A stretch of 49,721 bases of DNA, taken from positions 1 through 49,721 of the forward strand of contig JAFAOW010000046.1 in assembly GCA_019247455.1 (NCBI GenBank). Reading direction: 5' to 3'. The notes below the pieces were generated by a model. It had not been told where the DNA came from and did no database searches. It worked only from the letters and a program-made list of their open reading frames with translations. A program made the translations under genes and the position numbers. The DNA comes from Acidobacteriota bacterium (GTDB lineage: Bacteria > Acidobacteriota > Blastocatellia > Pyrinomonadales > Pyrinomonadaceae). Shown here in pieces: positions 42,348 to 49,721 of this stretch (position 1 is its first letter; each line of letters begins with the position of its first letter).

Positions 42348-42665
42348 CTAATCTGACAGATCAAGGTCCAACGTCATTCGATATTCGTTAGCCATGGACG
42401 GATGGCCGTGTGCAATTGAGACGTCGATGCCCCGTTTGTACGTATCTATCGCTTTCTCGCGATCGCCCGACTTTAGATAAGCATTTGCGAGTGCGCCGTA
42501 GGCGTTGCCTTCGTCATCCGCATTCTCTAAATACGATTCGAGCAGCTCGATGACCTTATCGTGCTGCCCGATCTTTTCGTATTCTTTTGCGAGCCCAAAC
42601 ATCACCATCGTGTTATCGGGCTGTTCCTCGAGCATCTGGCGAAAGACCTCGATCCTGTTCTGCAT
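42348..42665 (-). CDS. TPR-repeat protein
   Basis: A 105-residue soluble protein consisting of about two and a half tetratricopeptide repeats. The first is NTMVMFGLAKEYEKIGQHDK, then GNAYGALANAYLKSGDREKA followed by IDTYKRGIDVSIAHG. TPRs bind partner proteins; this one has no signal peptide or catalytic part. It lies 5 bp downstream of the SYLF gene stop on the same strand (SYLF ends at 42671), so the two may be co-transcribed, although their cellular compartments would differ. Confidence 0.82.
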   Translation of the reverse strand: MQNRIEVFRQMLEEQPDNTMVMFGLAKEYEKIGQHDKVIELLESYLENADDEGNAYGALANAYLKSGDREKAIDTYKRGIDVSIAHGHPSMANEYRMTLDLDLSD

Positions 42666-42670
42666 ATCCG

Positions 42671-43357
42671 CTACTTTACATAGCCGCTGATGGTCTCGCC
42701 AAATCGCTGCAGCGAAGCCGGGGCCGCCGAGGCAGGCACCGGCTCGTTAAGGATCTGACGCGCGTTCTTTTGATAGACGGCCTGGTTGATGTCGGTCGCG
42801 GGGGAGATAACAACGCCTTTAAGGGCCGCTCCGGCAAAGAGCCCCTTGCTGCGCGAGTAGCTCAGAATGCCTGCGTCGAGGGTAGCATTCGTAGAAGCGG
42901 CCGCTGTTCTGCCGACGGGGCCCGCGGTCACACTCGCCTCTGCGCCTACCTCGAACTTGTCCTGCATCAAGCCGTCAAGCCCCTTGTCATTCATGATCAG
43001 GAGAACATAGTCGGTCTTCTCGGCACCTATCTGCGCTCCGAAGCTGCCTCCGCCCATATCGACGAACGCGGGTGCGCTCCAACCGTTGCCCATTCGGCGG
43101 ATCGCAACTCCTTTGCCGCCCTGGCCACCAACGCCGAGCGCGGCTTTCAGCGCGCCCGGGAAGACAATGATCGCCTTCGCATCCTGCAAAAGCTGTTTTG
43201 GAATAGCATTGTCCTGAGCGTTCATTATCTCTCTAAATACCTTAGAGGCATCATTTACGCGCTTGACCGCCTTTCCAAGGTCTTTGCCGCCCTGACCGAA
43301 AGCGAGCCCCGAAAATACAACTACAAGTGCCAATAAAGAAGCGGATCTAGAAAACAT
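42671..43357 (-). CDS. SYLF-domain (Ysc84-like) lipid-binding secreted protein
   Basis: A 228-residue protein. The ATG at 43357 is preferred since GGAGGT lies seven bases upstream; an ATG at 43372 would place that ribosome binding site inside the gene. A signal peptide is evident (MFSRSASLLALVVVFSGLAF). The SYLF domain is complete: AKAIIVFPGALKAALGVGGQ, GWSAPAFVDMGGGSFGAQIG, VLLIMNDKGLDGLM, and SYSRSKGLFAGAALKGVVIS near the C-terminus. SYLF proteins bind phosphoinositides in eukaryotes; bacterial members are periplasmic with unknown ligand. It is followed by the TPR gene. Confidence 0.9.
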   Translation of the reverse strand: MFSRSASLLALVVVFSGLAFGQGGKDLGKAVKRVNDASKVFREIMNAQDNAIPKQLLQDAKAIIVFPGALKAALGVGGQGGKGVAIRRMGNGWSAPAFVDMGGGSFGAQIGAEKTDYVLLIMNDKGLDGLMQDKFEVGAEASVTAGPVGRTAAASTNATLDAGILSYSRSKGLFAGAALKGVVISPATDINQAVYQKNARQILNEPVPASAAPASLQRFGETISGYVK

Positions 43358-43440
43358 TTTGTGTACCTCCAAACGAACTTTTTGGGGAGGAGATTATCAT
43401 CGCCGGCGAAGCTGAGCCGTATTCTGGTATACGCCGCCGA

Positions 43441-44469
43441 TCAGAACAAGGCCTGCTGAACAGGTTCTGTGACGATCGGCGCTTCTGCCTTCGCCTCGAG
43501 GGCCGACGCTTCATATTCTCGCAGACCCAGGCGCTTTGCATGAAAGTCAAACAACCTTCGCGTCACATCCCACTGCTCGGTCTTGCCCGAGTCGCGTTCC
43601 TTGTAGCTGCGATGCCTGAGAGTGCCGCCGCGTTCGCGCTTGATGGTATTTATGATCTTATCGACGCGGGTCGCCGGCAGCCGCTCGCGCATCTTTGCCA
43701 CAAAATACGCTTCGATCGAATCCGTATCGAGATGCAGCATCGACATAAAGGCACTCTTTGCGCCATTCTCTTTTGCTTTTTCGAGCAAGCCAGGAATGTC
43801 TGATTCGTTGTAGCCGGGGATAACAGGCGCGACGGCGATGCCGACGTCGATCCCTTCATCCGACAATGTTTTCATCGCGCGGAAGCGGGCTTCAGGGACC
43901 GGCGTGTATGGCTCGAAAGGATTCGACCTTTCCTTAGTGAGAAATGGAAGCGAGAAGCAGACCCAAACTTTCGATAGACGTTTAAGAACGTCAATATCTC
44001 GCGTAACGAGCGGTGATTTCGTGATCACGCCGACCGGCACGCGGAATTCGGCGCAGACTTCGAGGCATTGCCTTGTGAGCTTATACTCCGCCTCGATGGG
44101 AAGGTACGGGTCCGTGGCGAACGAAAAATCCAGATGCGGCATCTTGTCGCGGCATTTCTTCAGCTCTTCTTTTAGAAGTTGCGGTGCAAGCGGTTTTACG
44201 ACCAGCTTCGTCTCAAAATCCGTCCCCGCACCGTATCCGAGATATTCGTGATACTGTCTCGCAAAACAATATGTGCAGCCGTGAACGCAGCCGCGATAGC
44301 AATTGACCGTATAACGCCAGCCGCCTTCCCAACCGGACGCGAAGGCCTTTGTGATCACCTTTTTCGTGTTGGTCTCCTCAAAGATCTCGAGCTTCGTCGT
44401 CGGCGGCTCGCCGACATATTCCGCCGAGTATCTGTTGTAAGGATTGGGAGGATTTGTGATGTATCTCAC
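43441..44469 (-). CDS. radical SAM protein of the SPL/COG1533 family
   Basis: A protein of about 342 residues with a radical-SAM cluster motif C-x3-C-x2-C (NCYRGCVHGCTYCFARQYHE), which binds a [4Fe-4S] cluster and S-adenosylmethionine. The LDFSFATDPYLPIEAEYKLT, VPVGVITKSPLVTRDIDVLK and GIDVGIAVAPVIPGYNESDI segments are typical of COG1533 (spore photoproduct lyase-related, PA0069-like). The substrate of non-spore members is unknown. I favour the GTG at 44469, since an ATG at 44511 would make the protein begin within the palindromic repeat at 44512-44576. The gene is monocistronic. Confidence 0.87.
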   Translation of the reverse strand: MRYITNPPNPYNRYSAEYVGEPPTTKLEIFEETNTKKVITKAFASGWEGGWRYTVNCYRGCVHGCTYCFARQYHEYLGYGAGTDFETKLVVKPLAPQLLKEELKKCRDKMPHLDFSFATDPYLPIEAEYKLTRQCLEVCAEFRVPVGVITKSPLVTRDIDVLKRLSKVWVCFSLPFLTKERSNPFEPYTPVPEARFRAMKTLSDEGIDVGIAVAPVIPGYNESDIPGLLEKAKENGAKSAFMSMLHLDTDSIEAYFVAKMRERLPATRVDKIINTIKRERGGTLRHRSYKERDSGKTEQWDVTRRLFDFHAKRLGLREYEASALEAKAEAPIVTEPVQQALF

Positions 44470-44511
44470 AAATGCAACGATATCGCACCGCTGGCGAGAA
44501 CACAAGGACAT

Positions 44512-44576
44512 CCCACGAAAGGCACGAAAGACACTAAAAAGCTCTTGTCTTTAGTGCTTTTCATGTGTTTCGTGGG
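44512..44576. repeat. 65-bp palindromic element with CCCACGAAA arms
   Basis: CCCACGAAA (44512-44520) and TTTCGTGGG (44568-44576) are perfect inverted 9-mers. Inside, ACTAAA (about 44532-44537) pairs with TTTAGT, and the arms contain CACGAAAGG/CACGAAAGA-type period-9 units. The right end abuts the stop codon of the GNAT gene (44577-44579), as the IVP cassette repeats abut stops. Confidence 0.75.
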
Positions 44577-45101
44577 TCATAAATCGCGTTGCATTAAGAG
44601 ATCCGTCTGCGGATCGGAGCCGAGCTGAAATGTGTGTTTCCCGACCTCACGAAAACCATTCTTTTTATAAAAGGCCTGTGCTCGCGGGTTATATTCCCAA
44701 ACGCCGAGCCACATGACATCGTGGTCGTGGCGTTGCGCCCGCTCGAAACACGCGTCCATCAAATTCTGTCCGACCCCTTTACCGATAAATTCCTGGTGCG
44801 AATAGAGCCGGTTGAGTTCAACAGGCCTTGCCGCAGTGATGCCGGGCTCGATAGTACCGACGATCAGCTTTGCGTATCCCGCAGGTTTTCCATCGAGCTC
44901 AGCAATGAGAAAGATATTCGCATCATCAGCCAGCTCGCTTGCTATCTGCTCTTCGTTAAACGCCTGCCGCATGTAGTGGTTCAGGTCTTCCGGCGCATTC
45001 TTGGGGTGATGGGCGAAGGCGTCCCAAAATGTGGTGAACGAGAGATCGGTGAGCAATTTGCTGTCATCCGCCGTAGCTTGCCGGATCGAGATCTCGGACA
45101 T
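44577..45101 (-). CDS. GNAT-family N-acetyltransferase
   Basis: A 174-residue single-domain acetyltransferase. Motif A is RLYSHQEFIGKGVGQNLMDA (Gln/Arg-x-x-Gly-x-Gly/Ala as Ile-Gly-Lys-Gly-Val-Gly). It is preceded by AELDGKPAGYAKLIVG and followed by MWLGVWEYNPRAQAFYKKNG and FREVGKHTFQLG, which fit the PaiA/RimI-like branch. Spermidine/spermine acetyltransferases of the PaiA type share the LGVWE-x-N-x-x-A-x-x-FY-x-K-x-GF signature; that substrate is a reasonable but untested guess. Its ATG directly follows the stop codon of the acyl-CoA dehydrogenase gene, so the two form an operon. Confidence 0.87.
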   Translation of the reverse strand: MSEISIRQATADDSKLLTDLSFTTFWDAFAHHPKNAPEDLNHYMRQAFNEEQIASELADDANIFLIAELDGKPAGYAKLIVGTIEPGITAARPVELNRLYSHQEFIGKGVGQNLMDACFERAQRHDHDVMWLGVWEYNPRAQAFYKKNGFREVGKHTFQLGSDPQTDLLMQRDL

Positions 45102-46280
45102 TTATTTCCCGCTGGTTATCAGCTTTGCGATCGTCTGGAGCTGCATGTTCGACGTGCCCTCATAGATGGCACCGATCTTCGAATCACGCCAGAATTTCTC
45201 GACCGGGTAATCCTTTACGAAGCCATAACCGCCGTAGAGTTCGATGGCCTTTGACGAAACCCGCTCAGCGCAGCGAGAGGAGTAGAGTTTTGCTATCGCG
45301 GCTTCTTTCACGAACGTTTTACCGGAATCCTTAAGCCGGGCGGCGTTGTAAACGAGCAAACGCGTCGCCTCGATCTCAACCGCCATTTCGGCCAGTTGGA
45401 ATTGCACGGCTTGAAAGCTATTGAGCGTGCTTCCAAACTGCTCGCGTTCGGCGGTGTATTTGAGAGCGGCTTCGTACGCGCCTTGTGCTATGCCGAGCAT
45501 CTGCGCGGCTATGCCGATGCGGCCCTCGTTGAGGGTTTCGATCGAGACCTTATAGCCCTTGCCCACTTCCCCAAGGACGTTCTCTTTAGGGACTTTACAG
45601 TTATCCAGAATAAGCTCGGTCGTCGATGACGCGCGGATGCCCAGCTTGTCTTCTTTCTTACCGACCGAGAAACCTTCGAATCCTTTCTCGACGATGAATG
45701 CCGTGATCCCTTTGTACCCAGCATCCGGATCGATCGTCGCAAAGAGCAAAAAGATCTCAGCCTCATTGCCGTTTGTGATCCACAGCTTTTGGCCGGTTAG
45801 GGAATAATGGTCGCCGTTATCTACAGCGCGGGTCTTCAGCGCAAATGCGTCAGAGCCTGAGCCTGCCTCGCTCAAGGCGTACGCACCTACCTTGCCAGTC
45901 GCCATCTGCGTTAGATATTTCTTCTTTTGATCGTCGCTAGCCCAGCGAAGGAAAGCGTTTGTGACAAGCGTGTTGTGCACATCCACGAATACCGACACGC
46001 TGGCATCGACACGAGCAAGCTCTTCGATCGCAACGATAGCGTTGAAGATACTCGATCCGGCACCGCTGTATTCCTCGGGAGTTTCGATGGCCATCAGACC
46101 AAGCTCGAAGCACTGTCTGATGATATCGGGGTCGAGTTTTGACGCGTGTTCCATGGCCTCGACCTTATGCCGGACCTCGCCCTCAGCGAACTCGCGGACG
46201 GCCATTCTAAACTGTTCCTCTTCGTCTGATAGGACTGTCAGGCCGGTGTTTGCAAAAGCGGCCCCTGCAGCGGTACTCAT
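45102..46280 (-). CDS. acyl-CoA dehydrogenase
   Basis: A 392-residue FAD enzyme that introduces a trans-2 double bond in acyl-CoA thioesters (beta-oxidation or branched-chain amino acid breakdown), passing electrons to ETF. Signatures: AYALSEAGSGSDAFALKTRA, KLWITNGNEAEIFLLFATID, the IEATRLLVYNAARLKDSG helix, and the YGGYGFVKDYPVEKFWRDSK to IYEGTSNMQLQTIAK terminus. The catalytic Glu is Glu374 in the last segment, as in short/medium-chain enzymes rather than isovaleryl-CoA dehydrogenase. The length is typical. It is co-transcribed with the GNAT gene downstream. Confidence 0.94.
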   Translation of the reverse strand: MSTAAGAAFANTGLTVLSDEEEQFRMAVREFAEGEVRHKVEAMEHASKLDPDIIRQCFELGLMAIETPEEYSGAGSSIFNAIVAIEELARVDASVSVFVDVHNTLVTNAFLRWASDDQKKKYLTQMATGKVGAYALSEAGSGSDAFALKTRAVDNGDHYSLTGQKLWITNGNEAEIFLLFATIDPDAGYKGITAFIVEKGFEGFSVGKKEDKLGIRASSTTELILDNCKVPKENVLGEVGKGYKVSIETLNEGRIGIAAQMLGIAQGAYEAALKYTAEREQFGSTLNSFQAVQFQLAEMAVEIEATRLLVYNAARLKDSGKTFVKEAAIAKLYSSRCAERVSSKAIELYGGYGFVKDYPVEKFWRDSKIGAIYEGTSNMQLQTIAKLITSGK

Positions 46281-46298
46281 AGATGTTTATCCGTAATT

Positions 46299-46327
46299 TT
46301 GTTAATAAAGCCTAGATAAAATACCAT
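46299..46327 (+). promoter_or_regulatory. candidate promoter of flippase-like gene
   Basis: TTGTTA (46299-46304), 17 bp, TACCAT (46322-46327). Predicted transcription start near 46334, giving a leader of about 26 bases before the GTG at 46360. It lies in the short A/T-rich gap divergent to the acyl-CoA dehydrogenase gene. Confidence 0.4.
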
Positions 46328-46359
46328 TTTATCAGCATCAGAAGATAAGGCAACGACAC

Positions 46360-47421
46360 GTGCACCCGCCCCGCGAAACCCATCTCAGACCCAGGCGAAA
46401 TCTCGGACGTCTTAAGATCCTGGCGGCCGTGCTGACCCTTCTCGGAATTGGGCTTTTCACATATTTCCTGCTCGCTGTCGGCGTTGATGAGGTCCTCGAC
46501 GGCGTTGAGAAGTTCGGCTTTGACGGCTTTGCGGTCATAGTCGCTCTATTTTTCACAAGGATCGTCGCTCGGGCCTACGCTTGGAAACTCTCGGTCCACG
46601 CGCCGTACGCCCTGCGTCTTCGCGACACCATTCCCGCGGTGATCATCGGTGAGGCCATGAGTGTTACGGTACCTCTTGGGATTCTTGCGAGCGGTACGAC
46701 GAAGGCGATAGCTGTCCGGAAGCATATTCCGCTTGTCGGCGGTCTGTCGTCGGTCGCGACGGAGAATCTGTTTTACAGCTTTACGACCGGGCTTTTTCTT
46801 ATTATCGGCGCAGCCGTTTTTGTAAGACGTTTTGCTGTCGAACCAGGCCTGATCGCGACGCTCGACGGTTTAATAGGCACGCTTGCCTTTTTGATATTGC
46901 TTGGGCTCATCATGGTCCTGCGGCAGTGGCATTTTTTGAGCGAAACTTGCGAGTGGATATATCGAAAAGGCTATTTCAGGGCGCTGCTCGAAGACGTAAG
47001 GCTCGACCTGCGTCTTTTTGAGAATCTTATCTACGGTTTTTACCGTAATTACCCGAAGCGCTTTTTGCCGATCTGCGGCATCGAGACGGCCTACCATCTG
47101 CTGGGCATCGCCGAAGTTTGGTACATCCTCTACCGGCTCGGAGCGGGTTCGAGCTTGATGAACGCCTTTCTCCTTGAATCGGTCAGCCGCTTGATCACCA
47201 TACTTTTTAAGCTGGTGCCATTCATGGTAGGGGTTGACGAGGCCGGGGCTCAGTTCGTCGGTCAAACGGTTGCGCTGGCGGCGGGGATAGGGGTAACGCT
47301 TGCCGTTATTCGAAAGGGCCGCATTCTATTTTGGGCGATAGTAGGATGGATATTGATCATCAAACGCGGTATCAGTTTTGAACTCGCTCACGAGCCCGAA
47401 CCGTCCCCGAACCAGATATGA
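46360..47421 (+). CDS. lysylphosphatidylglycerol synthase TM-like/UPF0104 membrane protein
   Basis: A 353-residue protein with about seven to eight membrane helices, starting at GTG. LKILAAVLTLLGIGLFTYFL begins helix 1. The TIPAVIIGEAMSVTVPLGIL, ASGTTKAIAVRKHIP and SVATENLFYSFTTGLFLIIG segments are the family's conserved core (COG0392), although the usual Gly-x-Arg-x-x-E is modified. The family is the flippase-like half of MprF (lysyl-phosphatidylglycerol synthase) without the catalytic half; stand-alone members probably move lipids between leaflets. The following gene starts within its stop codon (ATGA overlap). Confidence 0.85.
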   Translation: MHPPRETHLRPRRNLGRLKILAAVLTLLGIGLFTYFLLAVGVDEVLDGVEKFGFDGFAVIVALFFTRIVARAYAWKLSVHAPYALRLRDTIPAVIIGEAMSVTVPLGILASGTTKAIAVRKHIPLVGGLSSVATENLFYSFTTGLFLIIGAAVFVRRFAVEPGLIATLDGLIGTLAFLILLGLIMVLRQWHFLSETCEWIYRKGYFRALLEDVRLDLRLFENLIYGFYRNYPKRFLPICGIETAYHLLGIAEVWYILYRLGAGSSLMNAFLLESVSRLITILFKLVPFMVGVDEAGAQFVGQTVALAAGIGVTLAVIRKGRILFWAIVGWILIIKRGISFELAHEPEPSPNQI

Positions 47422-48965
47422 AACACGTTCGCATTACACTCCTTTTTCTTTTCATCACGCCACTGATCGCTCTGGCGCAGCAGACAACTCTCGACGCGAA
47501 GCTGCAGGAGATCGACACCTACGCGAATACGGTGATCAACACCTGGCCCGGCGCGGGAATGGCGATCGCCGTCGTTAAAGACGACAAGGTCGCGATGCAA
47601 AAAGGCTACGGCGTGCGCGAGGTGGGCAAACCTGACAAGGTGGATGAGAATACTCTGTTTGCCATCGCTTCGAACACCAAAGCCTTCACGGCCGCGAGCC
47701 TCGCGATGCTCGTTGACGAAGGCAAGCTCAATTGGAATGACCGGGTGACAAAATATCTGCCCGATTTTCAAATGTATGACCCGTGGGTCACGAGCCAACT
47801 CACTGTCAGAGATATCGTTTCGCACCGTTCGGGGCTCGATACATTCAGTGGCGACCTGCTTTGGTACGACACAACGTATTCGACCGACGAGATCCTGCGC
47901 CGAGTTCGTTACCTTAAGCCGGTTTCGGATTTTCGCACCCGCTATGGTTATTCGAATCTGATGTTCATCGCCGCGGGCCGTGTGGTTGAAAAGGCCTCGG
48001 GAATGAAGTGGGCGGATTTTGTTCGCACGCGGATCCTGGATCCATTGGGGATGAACCGTACAACTACCAGCGTCCGCGATCTGAAGGACAATTTTGCGAT
48101 GCCGCATAACGAGTCGGGCGGGACATTTCGCGCACTGCCGCCCGGTTATCTCGATGACGCTATCGGAGCCGTTCGATTGAATTCCTCTGTTGCCGATCTC
48201 TCAAAATGGATACGCCTTCAGCTGGGCAAGGGCACCGTGGACGGCAAGAAATTTTGGTCGAGCGAACGGTCAAATGACATGTGGCAGCCGAACATAATGA
48301 TCCCGATCAGCGAAGCTGGACAAAAGGCAAATCCAACGAGACATTTTCGGGGATATGGAATGGGCTGGTTCCTCGAGGATTTTCGCGGGAGAAAGATCAT
48401 CAGCCACAGCGGCGGCCTCGACGGGATGCTGTCTTACACGGTTCTGGTACCTGAGGAGAATCTGGGCTTTGTCGTACTTACCAACAGCGAGTCGCCCGCT
48501 TACCAGATCATGATGAATAAGATCCGCGACGTTATGCTCGAGACGCCAGCGTCGGATTACATTCAGATAGCAAAGGACACGCTCGCGGCGGGCAAAGCCG
48601 CTCAAGCCGATGCGGACAAAAAGGTTGACGCAGCCCGCCTGCCGAATACGAAGCCATCGCTTCCGCTCTCCGGTTATGTCGGTACATACACGAGCCAGAT
48701 GTACGGCGACGTGATCGTTGCGGAAGAGAACGGACACCTCGTGATGCGACTCGGTCCCGCACCCAACTTTGTCGCCGACCTCGAACACTGGCAGCTAGAA
48801 ACATGGCAGATACACTGGCGTCCCACCGTGCATTACAACTTCCCACGCGGCTTTGTGACCTTTACCATCGACAAGAACGCGAAAACGGAACAGCTCAAGA
48901 TCGACCGCCGAATACCGATTTTTGGTTTTACGAGCTCGATCTTCATCGCTCAAAATAAGGCATGA
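47418..48965 (+). CDS. secreted serine hydrolase, beta-lactamase/DD-peptidase family
   Basis: A 515-residue exported protein with the signal peptide KHVRITLLFLFITPLIALA. The serine beta-lactamase-like fold (class C, Pfam Beta-lactamase) has the catalytic tetrad Ser-x-x-Lys in FAIASNTKAFTAA, Tyr-x-Asn as YGYSNLMF, and the third motif as His-Ser-Gly (ISHSGGLDGMLSY). Residues about 400-515 are the C-terminal DUF3471-like lipocalin-type domain (LSGYVGTYTSQMYGDVIV). Such enzymes include esterases, D-aminopeptidases and the penicillin-binding protein-like EstB; true beta-lactamase activity is not implied. It overlaps the flippase-like gene by four bases. Confidence 0.92.
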   Translation: MKHVRITLLFLFITPLIALAQQTTLDAKLQEIDTYANTVINTWPGAGMAIAVVKDDKVAMQKGYGVREVGKPDKVDENTLFAIASNTKAFTAASLAMLVDEGKLNWNDRVTKYLPDFQMYDPWVTSQLTVRDIVSHRSGLDTFSGDLLWYDTTYSTDEILRRVRYLKPVSDFRTRYGYSNLMFIAAGRVVEKASGMKWADFVRTRILDPLGMNRTTTSVRDLKDNFAMPHNESGGTFRALPPGYLDDAIGAVRLNSSVADLSKWIRLQLGKGTVDGKKFWSSERSNDMWQPNIMIPISEAGQKANPTRHFRGYGMGWFLEDFRGRKIISHSGGLDGMLSYTVLVPEENLGFVVLTNSESPAYQIMMNKIRDVMLETPASDYIQIAKDTLAAGKAAQADADKKVDAARLPNTKPSLPLSGYVGTYTSQMYGDVIVAEENGHLVMRLGPAPNFVADLEHWQLETWQIHWRPTVHYNFPRGFVTFTIDKNAKTEQLKIDRRIPIFGFTSSIFIAQNKA

Positions 48966-48982
48966 CGGTATGTAGAGGTTGC

Positions 48983-49026
48983 AGAGGCTCGCGCGTCAGC
49001 AAGGGCGTAAGCGAAGCGCAGCCTCT
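48983..49026. repeat. imperfect palindrome AGAGGCT/AGCCTCT
   Basis: AGAGGCT (48983-48989) and AGCCTCT (49020-49026) are perfect inverted 7-mers around a GC-rich centre with GCGTCAGCAAGGGCG. It lies 17 bases past the serine hydrolase stop, so it may be its terminator. The core looks like the kind of dispersed intergenic sequence seen in acidobacterial genomes, a recollection I could not check. Confidence 0.4.
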
Positions 49027-49112
49027 CGACAAGTGATCTGCCTTATGCCAGAATCTTCCTTCTATTCAACCTTTTGTTTAGAATAGTCCCGTAGGAGATA
49101 TTTCGTTTTTTA

Positions 49113-49304
49113 ATGTCAGAAGAAGCAGCACAGCCGGCACACGAGACGCCGTCCAATCCTGAGGACGTTTCGTATCAGGCGGTCGAAAAAGAAGGCGTCG
49201 TGACGGCGATCTGGGAGATGCAGGGCCAAAAGCATCTGCGAACGATCGATCCCCGTTCGAATGAGGGTAAGCAGATCCTCGCCTTGTTCGAGACAGCCGG
49301 TTAA
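49113..49304 (+). CDS. small acidic hypothetical protein
   Basis: A 63-residue acidic protein without signal peptide or membrane segment. The N-terminal third is Glu/Ala/Pro-rich; the remainder (VSYQAVEKEGVVTAIWEMQG then QKHLRTIDPRSNEGKQILALF) looks like a small beta-hairpin plus helix. I do not recognise the family. The AGGAG at 49094-49098 is 14 bases before the ATG, somewhat far. Coding use is plausible and the compact gene is followed directly by a hairpin element. Confidence 0.55.
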   Translation: MSEEAAQPAHETPSNPEDVSYQAVEKEGVVTAIWEMQGQKHLRTIDPRSNEGKQILALFETAG

Positions 49305-49318
49305 CAGCAAAACCAGCC

Positions 49319-49359
49319 CACGAAAAACACGAAAAACACGAAAGACTATTCGTGTTTTT
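49319..49359 (+). repeat. tandem CACGAAAAA array plus terminator hairpin
   Basis: The period-9 unit CACGAAAAA occurs at 49319-49327 and 49328-49336, with a third, truncated copy at 49337-49343. AAAAACACGAA (49332-49342) then pairs with TTCGTGTTTTT (49349-49359), a perfect 11-bp stem with a 6-base loop, ending in a T-run. It can serve as an intrinsic terminator of the small gene, and belongs to the same A-rich repeat class as 44512-44576. Confidence 0.7.
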
Positions 49360-49402
49360 TGTTGTTTCTTCCGCCATCCCTCGATTATTGCCCACTATCC
49401 TT

Positions 49403-49721
49403 TCAAGCGAGTTGGCCCGTTATCGGATGTTCGATTTGAGGGAATTCTCGGCCGTCAAATTCATCAACAGCGATCACGCCAAGTCCCGCCGAGGTGAGGT
49501 AGATCGCGTCCGCGCCTTTTAGTTCGTCGATAGCCGCCTCGACTTCTTTCACTTCAAGATTCTCCAACACAAATTCGCGTGTCGTGCCGGGCAGACAGCC
49601 GGTCTTGAGGTCCGGTGTGAACAATCGGCCGCCTTTTGACCAAAAAACGTTAGTCATCGTCCCACTCGTTACAATGCCGCGTTCGTTTACGCGGATCGCC
49701 TCGTCAAAGCCGAGCTGTCTT
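49403..49721 (-). CDS. class IV aminotransferase (partial, 5' end beyond window)
   Basis: The last 105 residues or so of a fold-type IV PLP enzyme; the reading frame stays open to the right edge. The segment IRVNERGIVTSGTMTNVFWS contains the family's Glu-Gly/Ser-x-Thr-x-Asn PLP-phosphate loop in modified form. LKTGCLPGTTREFVLENLEV is the usual Thr-Pro-x-Leu-x-Gly-x-Thr-Arg turn, and GADAIYLTSAGLGVIAVDEF the conserved C-terminal strand (normally TNSxxGI). Branched-chain aminotransferase (IlvE), 4-amino-4-deoxychorismate lyase (PabC) and D-amino acid aminotransferase share this fold; the TSAGLG variant and short tail make PabC-like more likely. The N-terminal half with the PLP lysine is not visible. 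Confidence 0.85.
   Translation of the reverse strand, partial: RQLGFDEAIRVNERGIVTSGTMTNVFWSKGGRLFTPDLKTGCLPGTTREFVLENLEVKEVEAAIDELKGADAIYLTSAGLGVIAVDEFDGREFPQIEHPITGQLA

Overview
The window reads as chromosomal DNA of a Gram-negative heterotroph, most likely an acidobacterium of the Blastocatellia/Pyrinomonadaceae type. This placement is inference: GC is moderately high, and the gene content combines a zinc-ribbon protein with an Asn-rich and Pro/Thr-rich tail, an M28 peptidase, a SYLF protein, an AttH-type ABC cluster and many short secreted proteins of unknown function. No rRNA, tRNA, CRISPR array, phage module or insertion sequence was seen. About 46 protein genes are supported; the last one runs off the right edge.

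Layout. 1-4.9 kb: a META-domain protein, a coiled-coil membrane-anchored protein, a SpoIIM-like membrane protein, an ABC exporter and GTP cyclohydrolase II. 4.9-10.1 kb, minus strand: a zinc-ribbon/Asn-rich membrane protein, pgsA overlapping a metallophosphoesterase, tyrS, two small secreted proteins and a lone SRA-like (modified-DNA reader) domain. 10.1-19.4 kb, mostly plus: dprA, topA, a phospholipid methyltransferase-like enzyme, an M28 peptidase, a membrane protein, a GNAT gene (minus), a CbbQ/NorQ AAA+ ATPase without its VWA partner, and a small protein overlapping a nucleotidyltransferase. 19.4-23.9 kb, minus: an M1-peptidase-like protein that has lost its zinc site, a PHP/CehA hydrolase, a Dabb protein and a LolA-like lipoprotein. 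24.0-29.9 kb, plus: ABC ATPase, fused permease, AttH/CrtC-like protein, MHS transporter. 29.9-33.7 kb, minus: thioredoxin-like protein, aromatic amino acid decarboxylase family enzyme, unknown secreted protein. 34.1-39.4 kb, plus: two APC amino acid permeases, a DASS anion transporter and a four-helix-bundle (IVP) cassette. 39.5-49.7 kb: PpiD-like and cyclophilin prolyl isomerases, TPR, SYLF, radical SAM, GNAT, acyl-CoA dehydrogenase, a flippase-like membrane protein, a serine hydrolase, a 63-aa protein and a partial class IV aminotransferase.

The signals most worth following are not ordinary genes. (1) A four-helix-bundle (IVP) gene sits in a 477-bp cassette bounded by a perfect 20-bp inverted repeat whose ends abut the stop codons of both neighbours, with a telomere-like TAAAACC heptamer repeated four times before its start. 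(2) Four more intergenic palindromes of the same A-rich, short-period character occur elsewhere in the window and look like a dispersed repeat class. (3) The APC permease at 34.1 kb has a leader with three consecutive stem-loops. (4) A strong hairpin with a T-run lies between a good promoter and the topA start, which would allow attenuation. (5) An M1-peptidase homologue has all three zinc ligands replaced. (6) Several promoters lie so close to start codons that near-leaderless transcripts are predicted.
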